From Eunapius fragilis (taxonomy: Eukaryota; Porifera; Demospongiae; Spongillida; Spongillidae), in NCBI GenBank assembly GCA_963681505.1, contig OY811976.1, positions 8,621,677 to 8,685,676 of the forward strand: a stretch of 64,000 nucleotides of DNA. Reading direction: 5' to 3'. Below, one piece after another: positions 11,175-23,200 of the stretch (positions within the stretch are counted from its first letter, which is position 1; every line of letters starts with the position of its first letter). Below the pieces are notes generated by a model. It saw only the letters and a program-made list of their open reading frames with translations, was not told where the DNA came from and searched no databases. The translations under genes were made by a program, and so were the position numbers.

Positions 11175-12525
11175 CTGGTTTAACCCTTTGCTCTCTGTGA
11201 GTCTTGTGTGTTTTATGGGTTCGGTCCATATACACCATTCAGTCTGCACTGGGTGCATACGGAGAGGTACGACACACAACATGTGTGCATGTGTGTGTGT
11301 GTGTGTGTATATGTGTGAACTGAACCCATAAAACACAAAGTCTGAATAGTCACGCATGCGGGCTTAATGTAATAACAGTTTGTGTTTGTGTGATGTTGAC
11401 TGAACAAAGTGTGCAAGTGTGGAATTCACACAACACTCTTCGTGTGCAGACCACAAACACCGTCCCACCTTTGTGCACACAATTGTTCAGTCCATAAAAA
11501 TAAACCGTTCAGTACACATTCCCACACTTACACTTCAGTAACACACACACATACACAAACGCACAATAGTAATGTTCAGACCACACTCACACACTCTGTT
11601 CAGTCCACCACATAAGTTGTAGATGTAAACCATAAGAGGTAACATGTGTAAATGTGAACTTTGGTGTCCAGTAAGTGTTGCTGCATACCCACAACCTGTA
11701 GTAAACCTCACAGTGACCCTATTTTCATGTTTTTACTAACATAAATTTATTCTCACACTGTTCAGTCTTCACACACTTCAGCTCCACACACAAACACACA
11801 TTGTCTAGTCCACACACACTCCACACACACACACTCTTCTCATTCCACACACACATATAGATTGTGCTATACACACAAACACACACACACAAATAACACA
11901 CATATACAGACTATCTAGTACACTCACAAACACTGCTCAGTCGATCCACACAACAGTACACACATACACACACACACATGTACACACTCACACACACTGC
12001 TAATTATCAACCTAGTTATTCCCTCAAGCTGAGTGCGCCCCAAACACAATACAAACCACAATGTGCCTTCTGTATATGGTGGCCGGGTGCACTCTGATAG
12101 TTGGTATCTGGTGGGAGGAGCTTAGGTACAGGGCAAACATAGCCACTTGTGTCTGGTGGGTGGTACGGGGAGGGCCGATGGTGGGTGGTACAGGGGTCGG
12201 GGGGGGGGGCCATGTCCAGTGTTTTTGCAGGATGTGAGGTACTGCCACCTTGTAAGTGACCATAGTATTGCCCTAGCCAAAGCCCTGTGAAAGAGAGATG
12301 CAAGGTCCCTGTCTAGTGATCAACCAGCACAGCAGGATATGGGGGTGGGTGGATAGTCTAGGGTCTGCCTGTGAATTTTTTTTTTTTTTTTAATTGTGAG
12401 AGTACGTTACCTAAAGGTGTGACTGCCCACAAATTGCAGCTTGCCAGGGAAATTGTAAAGCAGTTATGTGTCACCACCACATGGAACAGCCCACAGACGC
12501 AGAATCCCCGGGAAGATTGTCCAGC
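10836..12525. repeat. CA/GT-rich low-complexity region
   Basis: (GT)n at 11117-11173, another GT tract near 11290, and scattered CA-rich stretches to about 12000. No credible gene was found; open frames are His/Thr or Cys/Val runs from the dinucleotides. Confidence 0.7.
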
Positions 12526-12965
12526 CTATGCATGAACAACCGCCTTGTTACCACAGTGGAACCTAACGCGAGATCCAGCTAGCTTGCGACCACAGGTATG
12601 TTGTGCTGCTGCAGCAATGGCTAAGAGTTCTTGCCTCTGCGTAGAATTCCGAGACGGCTCTTGATGGTGCAGCCATGAACCTCTGAACCAGGAAGTAGGC
12701 CCCAAAGCCAAGGGTACCAGAGGCATCAGTGAAAAAGGTTCAACGTGTCAGCGCTGATCAAATCTGGATCCACCCCATTCCAGCTTGGAAGGAAGCAAAC
12801 CCACCACTGCACATCAGCGCTGGCATCCATGGTGATGTGGATGTGGTGAAGGAGTTCCCAACAATGGTGGGACTGAAACAGGCACCCTGGTAGGAACCAC
12901 CTTTGCTGTGAAGGATAGGTTTCTAATAAATGGAAGCTCCCTAACAAAGATTGAACCGATGTCAA
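12526..12965 (-). pseudogene. Decayed DIRS-like retroelement (RT/RNase H region)
   Basis: The minus strand has DASADVQWWVCFLPSWNGV and, in another frame, RQELLAIAAAAQHTCG then FHCGNKAVVHA. These recall the RNase H region of DIRS-type tyrosine-recombinase retrotransposons (WW...WNG, then ELFAI...CDNQAVVHA). The shift between frames shows decay. Confidence 0.6.
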
Positions 12966-13237
12966 ACTGCTTGTCCCTCACATTGCATACTCACACTGAC
13001 ATACATGACATACTGTTTATATGTACTACGCATATACTTATAGATGATAAGTTTGCACATGAGGAAATATTGTAAATGTTTCTAATAAATGGAAGCTCCC
13101 TAACAAAGATTGAACCGATGTCAAACTGCTTGTCCCTCACATTGCATACTCACACAGACGTGCATGACATACATGACATATGTACTGTGCATATATTTAT
13201 AGATGATAAGTTTGCACATGAGGAAATATAGTAAATG
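12920..13237. repeat. 159-bp tandem duplication
   Basis: Units start at 12920 and 13079 with TTTCTAATAAATGGAAGCTC and stay nearly identical for about 159 bases. The first unit overlaps the start of the decayed retroelement. Confidence 0.75.
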
Positions 13238-13414
13238 TGGACTTGATAACCAGAAAATGTTGTGGCATACCTACAACCAGTAGTAAACCTCACAATGACC
13301 ATACTTGCATGTTTTTACCTACGTTCCTTACTACCATAAATTTATTCCACTCCATAACTTATTATTAGTTATTGTGCGCTTTGCGTTCACGTGATAACTA
13401 GCGCTATGAAATGA

Positions 13415-13422
13415 TATAAAAG
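13415..13422 (+). promoter_or_regulatory. TATA box (TATAAAAG)
   Basis: TATAAAAG lies about 70 bases before the ATG at 13484 of the secreted-protein gene. Confidence 0.6.
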
Positions 13423-13483
13423 GAGGCTTACAGCTAAGGTGCACCTAATTCTCAAATATATATACAGACGCGAAGAGTTGACG

Positions 13484-14448
13484 ATGTGGAATAGTCTCTT
13501 GGGTTTCAGTTCCATCCTGGCTCTGCTTCCGTTCGCGTTTACACTTCCAGCGCTAGACTCGAATGCGCTGACTCCCTTTCAGGACTTCAATCCCAACTGT
13601 TTACACGGAGCCCGCCACACTATTGTAACCGGTAATACTCAGTGTCTGTCTGGTGAACTTGGCACGGAGCTTCATCAGTACGGTAGGGCAATGCTTTGCG
13701 AATATCCAGAGAAATTTTCCGAAGTAAGAATTACGTGCGGTGTGCCATGCACCAGAATCGTTTTTAACGGAAAATGGACCGCGGACGTTCAAGTGTGCAA
13801 GATCAACGGTAGGTAATATAATACATGTAACTTTCTATCATTGTGGATTTGTCTGATGTTTGTAAATATCTTCTGAACTGTTAACTCTATCAACATCCTA
13901 TCAGTTTTCAACACGTATGCATCATATACCACATCATTTCTATATACGAAAATAAAATTTGGTGTCTTGCACAAGCCGGGTACCAACCTTATACAGTTCA
14001 ATAGCGACAGGACCCCTCAACCTACACTCCAATGACTTGAACGCTCCCATTTGAAGATGTGGCGCGCGGCGCTTCGAACCCGCGCAGGGTATCACACCTC
14101 GTCTGTACCCCGCTTGTGCAAGACACCAAAGTATATATTTGCGTACATAGAAATGATGTGCACGGTATGATGTTTTGCGCAGATAGAAAGTTCACGCGTA
14201 TAATCATATCAAATCCATGCAATCTTATTCATTACACTATATGAAACCTGCTTCTGCAGGTTCCGATATATGATCAAAATCTCATCGAGCGTTCCATATA
14301 CGCATGTATGTCTTAGTGCCCTTCTGCAGGCATTGAAGTTTGTAATGAGTTTGTAATGCGTTTTACCGAGACGTCGGTCACGTGCCGTTGTCCCCTTCAA
14401 AGGTCGTCTGTGTATCACAATGTCAAGAATGATGAACTGCCTCCCTAA
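13484..14448 (+). CDS. Small secreted Cys-containing protein
   Basis: Predicted exons 13484-13808 and 14330-14448 (147 residues). I preferred the ATG at 13484 to the upstream 13439 because it opens directly on a signal peptide (MWNSLLGFSSILALLPFAFT). The mature part has about nine cysteines, spaced as in small disulphide-bonded domains, including ITCGVPC and TCRCP. The donor is GTAGGT at 13809 and the acceptor CTTCTGCAG ends at 14329. The join is in phase and ends at TAA 14446. The next 160 bases keep another frame open (14420-14608), ending in LPSCSK, so an alternative acceptor or a one-base break may exist. I do not recognise the family. The intron carries a foldback element. Confidence 0.6.
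13913..14180. repeat. Foldback element in intron of secreted-protein gene
   Basis: About 65 bases around 13915-13980 (core TGGTGTCTTGCACAAGC) recur inverted at about 14105-14175 with small gaps. Confidence 0.65.
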
Positions 14449-14619
14449 ATATGAATACTTGGACTTTCCCATGTCGCTACCGGTGTGGGACATATTCAAC
14501 GTACGTGAGTTCGCTGCAGTTCCGTTCGCCGTCACCGTTCCAGTGAATCACCCAGCCTGCTTTACCGTGAACCCAGAAGAATTGACGCTACCTTCATGCT
14601 CTAAGTAAACATTCACTCA

Positions 14620-15450
14620 AGAACGTTGCGCTGTGGTAGAAACGATTTTGCTAAATTTGCATGCTTATATTAGTGATTGAAGCATTCATTTGTTTACGTC
14701 TTTTTTTATTTTTATGGTCATTTCGCGCCAATGATTTTGGCAAGCCGCGTCCAATATGTATGGGAAAATCTCATATCGAGCTGGAAAATGTGAATTAACT
14801 TGTCTACGTATATAGTATGACTGGTTTGCGAAGACGTATTGCAATAGAATATAGTTTACGAATATATGTGCTCGCAATTAAAAATTCATATTCTTTATTT
14901 CCACATTATAGTATAACAAATCAAAATGAGACTTTGCTGTGTAAAAAAATCTATGCTCTGACCACTATCCCTCTTACTCTTAAGTGCACGGAAAGTAATG
15001 GTTTTGGCCGAAACACCAACTTTATTGCAAGTTTATTGCAAGAGGCTGTGCGCAAAATTCACTATACATCTTCCATTGGCTGAACGTTAATTGTATAAAA
15101 AATAAACATACACACGTTCCCGAAACCTACATACCACAAAGAATTCAAATCTGTAACTGGTTTCGACGCTGCTAAGAAAAAAAGGATAACTTAACACTTA
15201 TAATCAACAGTTAATTATATTTAGTAAGTGGGCGGATGGCAGATTATGAATGGCGCCTCACGTGCGTTTACAGGGATATTTCGTTCGACTTCCTTGTTCA
15301 TGAATGTATTCAGTATTCCGAATACTCGAGAATCCGGAATAATCCATTCGATTATTGCCGTTATTACCAAATGAATTTTGAAACAAACGGCTCCCCATAC
15401 TAAATGTCATACACTATTTGGTAAGGTTCAGTTGTTATGCCTAGTCTGGG
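14620..15450. other. AT-rich spacer, nothing recognised
   Basis: No gene or clear repeat seen; the open frame at 14817-15083 has no supporting splice sites or motif. Confidence 0.45.
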
Positions 15451-15454
15451 GACC

Positions 15455-15979
15455 CTAGCATGATGTAGGGTCTGGAACTACGCGTATACCAATCTTGTTC
15501 TGACTATTTTTTTATGAGCCGCAAAACCACACTCTCACGTGAATCAAATCAACACCAATCACACGATTTTGGCTAATCTGGGGACCAGTACCACTAAATC
15601 ATGTACAAGACAAGTCAAGAAAGTTGTAAGCATGAGCGCTAGCATCTCTGAACCTGGGAAGATCGGAGGCTCTATAGTTCAGTCACGGTAGGATGCTGAA
15701 GACATGTCTATTCATGAGCTCGATCGTCCATACGACATATAGTGTTGTTCGAAGCTATCTCCACATTAAGGATTCTGGAATTACGCCGCTCAAAACTTGG
15801 GGTATGTTTCTTTGAAGGAACACCAAATGGAAGTTGTTTTGACCCTTGGCCCGTGTTGATTAGTTCACGTGAGAGTGTGGTTTTGCGGATCATGAATATC
15901 ATATAAACATACACAAATAACAAAAAGTAAGCAGAACAAGTTTGGTATACGCGTGGTTCCAGACCCTACATCATGCTAG
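15455..15979. mobile_element. MITE with two nested inverted-repeat blocks
   Basis: Outer arms 15455-15489 and 15945-15979 (core CTAGCATGATGTAGGGTCTG) and inner arms near 15517-15543 and 15864-15889 (core CAAAACCACACTCTCACGTG) are inverted copies. The element is about 525 bp and sits just downstream of the DDHD gene fragment. Confidence 0.7.
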
Positions 15980-16018
15980 ATTATCCAATCACAGTGTTGC
16001 TGTTGTGCATCAAAGTAC

Positions 16019-16438
16019 CTTGAAGTCCAGTGAGTACACGTGGTCGGAACAGGAGGACACACCAAGCTGCCTCTCCAGGTCAGCCATCTCCCTCCTCAGA
16101 GCGCGAGTGCAACACAATGACCTCTGTCAATGGGAGCTGAGAAGTTCATACGTACATGCATGTCATTTGCCCATACAATCACATGTACACATCTACATCA
16201 GCATGCCCATATTACACAAACATCAACACACATAGTTCTAGCATCTTTTTTTTTTTTTAAACTAACTTCTCCAAATTCCTACTCTCCAGACCCACTGCAC
16301 ACTGGATCATCATGTCTGATACCATTGGCCAAGCAGGTCTCATGCAGGAGGTCGTACATGATCACTGAGCCAAGGGAGTGAGCAAGGACGGACACAGTTC
16401 CACCATCTTCATGGAAGTGTGGGTGATGCTTGATGAAC
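16019..16438 (-). pseudogene. Truncated DDHD phospholipase fragment
   Basis: Minus strand. About 16438-16300 repeats the catalytic exon of the DDHD genes (VLAHSLGSVIMYDLL intact) but lacks its first 15 codons, which are replaced by a G/C-rich tract. About 16108-16019 repeats the coiled-coil exon found only in the plus-strand gene (REMADLERQLGVSSC...YSLDFK, then GTAC). No other exons are near, so it is a broken partial duplicate. The sequence is closer to the plus-strand copy at 54.6-61.1 kb than to the nearer minus-strand gene. Confidence 0.8.
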
Positions 16439-16439
16439 T

Positions 16440-17396
16440 GGAAGAAGGGGGAGGGGGGGAAAAGTGCTACACACCGTCCTTAAAATGCAAACATTTAGGT
16501 CAGGTCTCCTCTCCCCCCACCTTTAAATACCTTCCTGCACATCTGAGGAGGGGGGTGGCAGTAAATAGTCAGGAAGTGTTTTAACACAATGTACATGTAC
16601 TTATAACTTGTTAAAGCAGTACACATGCATTCATACACAGTTATTGTAAGCTAATTCCACCACCATTTGTGTTGCATCTTTGTTCACAGAACAATGTTAA
16701 AAACATTCATGGTATGATGCAATGCATTTTATATTGTGGAAATGCTCAACCATTTAATCTATATCTTACAATGATGATGTGATTATGTTTCCATGACACC
16801 AAACTTCCACTAGGCAAGGAGGGTATCATATTGAGTGTGTGGTGAAAGCATATTTTACCTCATGTTGCCCAGCAAACGAGGAGGGGGGGGGGGGGGGGGG
16901 GGGGGGGAAATACCCATAAGCTATGGGCTGTGTTTCCTGAGCAGGAATAGGCCACAAGTATGTCAGTGGAAACACCACATACCCACTGCATGCAATGATA
17001 CATGGCTGCAAAGAAGTTGTGCTTTTTTTTTTGATCATGCATGTGCTTTGGATTATCCCATTTTATTAAGTTCATTATGAAGTTCAATCAAAGCAAAACT
17101 TGAGTTATTGATTAGTCCCACCTGTCATGGTGGGCTGGGTACGAGACAAAAGATAATGATATCTGCTTTGAAACAGTTCATTTGGATTGTGCATGTCGAT
17201 TGTCTACTGAATTACACATGTGAATTAGTTGTTAATTCCGTACCATTTTTAAAGGGAAATAGTGCATTACGTAACGTGATGTGCTAGTCCTGACTCGCAC
17301 GCCCGATTAAACGTCTCCCACGTGATGTGCTATTCCTGTTTTTTGTGTCCTAAACATTAGCGTCATAAGTTAATAGCTGCAACCAGGCAGACGTAA
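16440..17396. other. Spacer with poly-G run, no gene seen
   Basis: A G run (about 27 G) lies at 16881-16907. A CTGGGTACGAGAC motif near 17134-17147 matches the arm of the foldback family at 28491-28621. Confidence 0.5.
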
Positions 17397-18467
17397 ATGG
17401 CAAGGGAGACAGCCGAATCCAAAGCTTTGCAACACCTGTTCCACGACCTGGTCGTCACATGCGCTTCAAATGTTGTGGACATAACCTCACAGCTATATTC
17501 CAAAGAACTCGTCAGCATCTCAAGTCTAGGCGACCTGAACACCCTTGGCCTTTCGGATCGCCAGAAAGCCACAAACCTCTTTCGGGCCCTCCAAATGACC
17601 ATCAGCATAGAACCCGAAAAGTTCCAGACGTGCGTCGGCGTTCTACGGGAGAATGCGGAACTACACACAGTCGCTAACAAATTGGAAAGGTTGAGGGACA
17701 AGATACAGTTGGACATGTCGAGGGAACGAGTGAGTCTCACGCGGGGAGGCAGTTGCGCCGAGCTTCAGTATTCCTTCCAAGCGACAGAAGAATGTTTCGT
17801 GACCGCAGCCGAAGGGATTTTCGAAGATTCAAGGCACCCGCAAGGTATGGTTCCTCCCGCCACGCTACCCATACCCGCAACCGACCAAGCCCCATGCTTT
17901 CGCACGAGGGCGGTCCCGAGCAAAACCACTGAGCACCCCGCCCCCAACACTTCTTCCCCGTCGCCATCATCAACTTGCAGTACTCGGCCCGTCCTGTGTA
18001 CGGAGGGGGGATTCCCCAGCGCTGCCGGTGAACGTCATCGGCAGCAGGACGGCAAGAAAGATGGAGGTGAAGCGTGGAGCAAGTCGGAGATGCAGAAACT
18101 TCAACAAGACTTTGCAGCACTTAAGATCGGCTTAGAGCGCAAGTTGAGCGCTAAGGATCTGACAGTGACGGAGCTAACGCTGAGGTGTGTGGAGCTTCGC
18201 GAGCAGCGGGAAAATGACGTGTGCTATTATCGTCATCAGCTGCTGTGTTGCAAAGAGGAGTGCAGTTCGCTGGAAGCGCAGGTGGCGGCCTACGAGAAAG
18301 AGCAGAGGATTGCTCAAAGTGCGCATCAAATGGAGGTGGAGCTGTTGAAACACAAGCTGAAAGAGACAAAGGAGCTCTTGGTACATCAACTATGTACTTG
18401 CTGCAGGACGAAAAGGAATTATCAGGAGAAGAAGTGGGCGGGGTTGAAGAGGGGACACTCTTTCTGA
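17397..18467 (+). CDS. CARD-like domain plus coiled-coil protein, single exon
   Basis: 356 codons plus stop. Residues about 8-100 form a six-helix death-fold pattern of CARD type: ALQHLFHDLVVTCASNVV, then ITSQLYSKELV, then LSDRQKATNLFRALQMTI, then PEKFQTCVGVLREN and a closing helix. The middle (about 130-215) is Pro/Ser/Thr-rich and probably disordered. Residues about 225-345 are a heptad-rich coiled coil beginning KSEMQKLQQDFAALKIGLE, with several cysteines near the end (HQLCTCC). This layout (death fold, linker, coiled coil) is that of a scaffold or adaptor that oligomerises, as in CARD-CC signalling proteins; the role is inferred. Lack of introns contrasts with its neighbours and may mean retrocopy origin. 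It lies upstream of and opposite to the CARD-carrying DDHD gene. Confidence 0.7.
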   Translation: MARETAESKALQHLFHDLVVTCASNVVDITSQLYSKELVSISSLGDLNTLGLSDRQKATNLFRALQMTISIEPEKFQTCVGVLRENAELHTVANKLERLRDKIQLDMSRERVSLTRGGSCAELQYSFQATEECFVTAAEGIFEDSRHPQGMVPPATLPIPATDQAPCFRTRAVPSKTTEHPAPNTSSPSPSSTCSTRPVLCTEGGFPSAAGERHRQQDGKKDGGEAWSKSEMQKLQQDFAALKIGLERKLSAKDLTVTELTLRCVELREQRENDVCYYRHQLLCCKEECSSLEAQVAAYEKEQRIAQSAHQMEVELLKHKLKETKELLVHQLCTCCRTKRNYQEKKWAGLKRGHSF

Positions 18468-18779
18468 TATCCATTCATGTGACAGTATGTGCATAGCCAG
18501 CAGATCAAGCCGATCCATGCACCCATGTCTCAAGCTTCCTGCCCCATGCTGGTGCAACTTCTCCATGACTCTTCGCTAGTACTGAGATTGGTTATAAAAA
18601 ACAAGTGCATGCATTCATAAGGGTATCATGCGTGGTGTGCTGTAGTGATGACACGTTTGCGGACACATGAGTTATCACGAGGGAGATGCATGCACCCTTA
18701 CTTCTGACTAACTCATAAGAAGGGCTTAGGGGTTGAGTTACCAGTAGCAACAGTTGAAAGATACCGTTAGTACTGATGT

Positions 18780-19065
18780 GTTGATGATGAAAAAACATTG
18801 TTGATGATAAGGTGTTAGGGTATTCCCCTACAACTGAACGTGACATTCAAAGGCATGAACACATGTATGTATTGATGATAAGGTGCTAAGTGCTAGGGTA
18901 TTCCCCTACAACTGAGCATAACGGCAATGAGCAAGGGTATTCCCCTACAACTGAACGTGACATTCAAAGGCATGAACACATGTATGTATTGATGATAAGG
19001 TGCTAAGTGCTAGGGTATTCCCCTACAACTGAACATAACGGCAATGAGCACATGTATGTATTGAT
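18780..19065. repeat. Tandem repeat with GGGTATTCCCCTACAACTGA core
   Basis: A unit of about 128 bp, with the shared core GGGTATTCCCCTACAACTGA, is repeated two to four times in the spacer between the CARD gene and the 3' end of the DDHD gene. No gene is seen here. Confidence 0.65.
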
Positions 19066-19440
19066 GCCCGTAAATGGACATCATACCACAGTGCGCTCCC
19101 ACGTGCAGCCGCCAAAGTGTGTGTATAAGTACTAGCACCCATCCATATTGATCCCATCCAGTTGTAGAATAATTCTACCAATGAGTTGCATGTAGATACT
19201 TAGACTTAGCTTGGGTCCAAGTTTCCATGGAGCTGTAACAAAGTCATTCTACCAATGGAGTTGCATGTAATGATTTTCCAAATGTCACATCGCTGTATTA
19301 ACCAGCCACCAAAGCAAAGAACACAATAGCTATATGGAAATAACATAAATTGCAAAGCACATATACATACATTGGTATACATTTCCTGCTGCACAATTGC
19401 ACTGGCACTACTCTATTGTGACGTTTGTCCATACCCCAGG

Positions 19441-20193
19441 CTACAGGTTGCCCTGCATCCCTTTGTACTTGTAGATCTGCAGGAGTACGTACAAGGCGCA
19501 GTCTGCAGAGGTCCAGTACCCTGTGTGGGCCGTGAGCGTGTTCACGTAGCTGATGTCGACCACACCCTCCTTCAAGCCAAAGTCCAGGCGCTCTTTTAGG
19601 CGTTCTGTGAATGATGGGCTTGCAAGTAGAGAGATTGGCACGGTGGCATAGGTTAACTTACCGTTGGGAGGTAGGTGATTGTCTGTGTCAAACAACTAAA
19701 GAAATAGACATCAACCTTAGACTACAGTTAATGTTACAGAGATGTCTAATTACTCTTATATATAAACTCAAGATCCCTATTAAAGGATGGCTCCTTGGCC
19801 CAACCTGAACCTGGTTGGTAGCTTGTTTACCCATAGTTCCTGGTTAGGTTGGATAAATCTCCTACCCTCTCCGTCCCTTCCCCCCCTCTCCCCTTCACTT
19901 TGATCTAAAATCCACATGCATGCTTCCTGTAACGTCACTAACATACCTTGTCTTGCTTTGGCTCAGGTGCCTGCTTCTTGGAGCTTGTGACCGCACCTAT
20001 CAGGCTGGACATCCAGGAACCACTCTGTCCACTTGGGGCAGCAAGCATCTGGTCTGTCTTGGGTCCCTCAGCGTGATCCAAGGATGCCTTGGAGGGTCTG
20101 GAGCTGGCATTGTCTACCTTCACTGGCTTGATACTGGCATAGGCCTCATTGATGAGAGGCTCCAGTCTGTAGGCCTGCAGCACAACACACACA

Positions 20194-20246
<53 letters not shown>

Positions 20247-23200
20247 ATACATGATACACATGTGCGTGCACATACACACGCACACACACATGCACACACA
20301 CGCACGCACACATCACACAACACCATGGGTGTTACAAGTACATTCTGATTTGGTATGTACAATCAAGTGGCCTTCAAAACACATTTGCCTATCAGCACAA
20401 TAATTACCAATAATTACAAATAATTACCAATGAATTGCTAATACAGTTCATCATTGATTCATAGCTCTACCTCACATACATGTGTATTCACATTACTAGG
20501 CACACACAACAGCATACTTGCATCTTCTGTTGGTAAATACACATACACTACTATACACATTACCATGCGCTGCCATGACAAACAAATTTTAGGACTAAGA
20601 AAAGGCATCACAGGGTGCTCACCACAGGATCAGAGGGGTGGTGAAGGTTATGGATCCTCCTGCACACCTCAGTTGGAACAAGACTGGCAGAGCTCCTGTG
20701 ACCTCTCTTGACCAGTGACTCATGCTCCCTCATCAGAAGGAATATTCCAAGTGGAGATCCCACCGCAAAAAAATGCTCAACCTTTTTTGGGGAGGATTGA
20801 TATGATCATGTAGATGAAAAGACCCTTTTTTTAAAAGCAGGATTAACACACATCTAGAAATGAATACATCAAATCTACATCAGTATACACATGAACAATC
20901 ATAGGGTATCCCATACCTTAGGCCTCATAGGGTGTCCCTTGGGTATCCCTTACCTTAGGCCTCATAGGGTGTCCCTTACCTTAGGCCTCATAGGGTGTCC
21001 CTTACCTTAGGCCTCATAGGGTGTCCCTTACCTTAGGCCTCATAGGGTGTCCCTTAACTTAGGCCTCATAGGGTGTCCCTTACCTTAGGCCTCATTGGGT
21101 GTCCCTTACCTTAGGCCTCATAGGGTATCCCTTACCTTAGGCCTCATAGGGTGTCCCTTACCTTAGGCCTCATAGGGTATCCCTTATCTTAGGCCTCATA
21201 GGGTATCCCTTACCTTAGGCCTCATAGGGTGTCCCTTACCTTAGGTCTCATAGGGTATCCCTTACCTTAGGCCTCATAGGGTGTCCCTTACCTTAGGCCT
21301 CATAGGGTATCCCTTACCTTAGGCCTCATAGGGTATCCCTTACCTTGGGCCATATAGGGTATCCCTTACCTCCAGTTGTTGTGCTATTTTTGGTGGTGGT
21401 GGTAGTGATGATGGTGGTGGTAATGGTTGTGGTGGTTGTGGTGGTGGTGGTGGTGGTGGTGGTGGTGGTGGTAGTGGTGGTGGTGGTGGTGGTGGTGGTG
21501 ATGGTGGTGGTGTGGTGGTGGTGGTGGTGGTGTGGTACAATTCCTCACACTTACATTGAAGTCCAGCTTCAGGTGATCCCCAGGCTCCTCCTTAACACTG
21601 GAGCCATTAGCATCAGTGGGATCTGGGGGGGTGGAAGCACATGACAGGTCATGTGACCACACAGAGTAGGGGGAGCACATGGTATTGACCCCAAGCTACT
21701 AGTTAACCCCATACAGCTCTGTCTAGCTACAGTATATAGTGACCCTTAGAGGCAGTGGGTCTAGAGCCATGGTGTAGTGTGTAATCTACCAGTTTCATTT
21801 CAGGGCTGTGTGGGAGAGGGGGGGGGGGGGGGGGATGCACACACATTGTGCGTATGTGGAGATCAGAAGGTGTCCACATACGGAGAATACTGTGTGTGGG
21901 AGGGGGAGGGGGTATTGCACAATCTGCAAGATTAACAGAATATGCCCATATATGGTGAATGATGAGTGCACAGCTAAGTAACGTCGGGCTCTCTGTATAG
22001 TCTCACACTTACACCTTTGTTATGCAAAATGCTTGCCTTTGTCTGGCGTGCTGTTCTCCTCCCCAGTCCTTTCTGCCTCTGGCTGAGCACGCTGGACGTA
22101 CTTCACTCCTCCGTTAGCCTCAATCTTCACAGGCAGTGACTGGCCCACCGGAAGGGGGACTGGGTCCGCATGTCTGATACCATTGGCCAAGCAGGTCTCA
22201 TGCAGGAGGTCATAGGTCATCACTGAGCCAAGGGAGTGAGCAAAGACAGACACAGTTCCACCATCTTCATGGAAGTGTGGGTGATGCTTGATGAACTGCC
22301 TGTACTGGCTGTGGATGGCTGTGTGGAGCCCACGCAGGATCTGGTGGGGGGGGGGGGGGGGGGGGGGGAGAGAGAGGTTAAATGTAGTTATTGCTCTATG
22401 ATGAAATGCTTTCATTCATTGTCAAATGATCTTTTATTTACTACAAAAAAAAACCTTTAGCCAATGACACAAGGATTCGCTGAGTGAAAGTTTTCCTCTA
22501 AATTGCAACGACGCTATATTTAAGCTAGTACACACACTGAGTATAGATGGCCACTACCTGATACAGCACTTCAATCACCTAGAGAGCTCACAGAACATCA
22601 GGAGTTATAACTTTTATGTATGTTCTGGAATATTCTCACTGCTATAGCCTTTCCCTTGAATCATGAGTAAACAACAATATACTTGGACATTGTGACCATG
22701 GGTTTGAGAAGCAACTCTATGTATGTGTATGTGTGTGTGCGTCTGTGTGTGTGTGTGTGCTGGTTGGCCTACCTCAGGACCATACTTGGTGCTTGTGTAG
22801 AAGAAGATGTCTAGCACTGAGTCATTGACCATGTCCCTGAGAGCTTTGACTCCATGGAGAGTTATATTTTTGAGCATCCCTGGCAAGAGGCAACGCAGAG
22901 GGTTAAGAGGCAATGTGGAGGGTTAAGAGGCAACATGGAGGGTTAAGAGGCAACATGGAGGGTTAAGAGGCAACAGGGAGGGTTAAGAGGCAACATGAGG
23001 AGTTAAGAGGCAACGTGGAGGGTTAAGAGACAACATGGAGGGTTAAGAGGCAACATGGGAGGGTTAAGAGACCACATGGAGGGTTAAGATGCAACATGGA
23101 GGGTTAAGAGGCAACATGGAAGGTTAAGAGACAACATACATACAGTATGCTCAAAATCAAAACACATGATAATTATTTTTGCCTTCCTCCCTCCCTTTCT

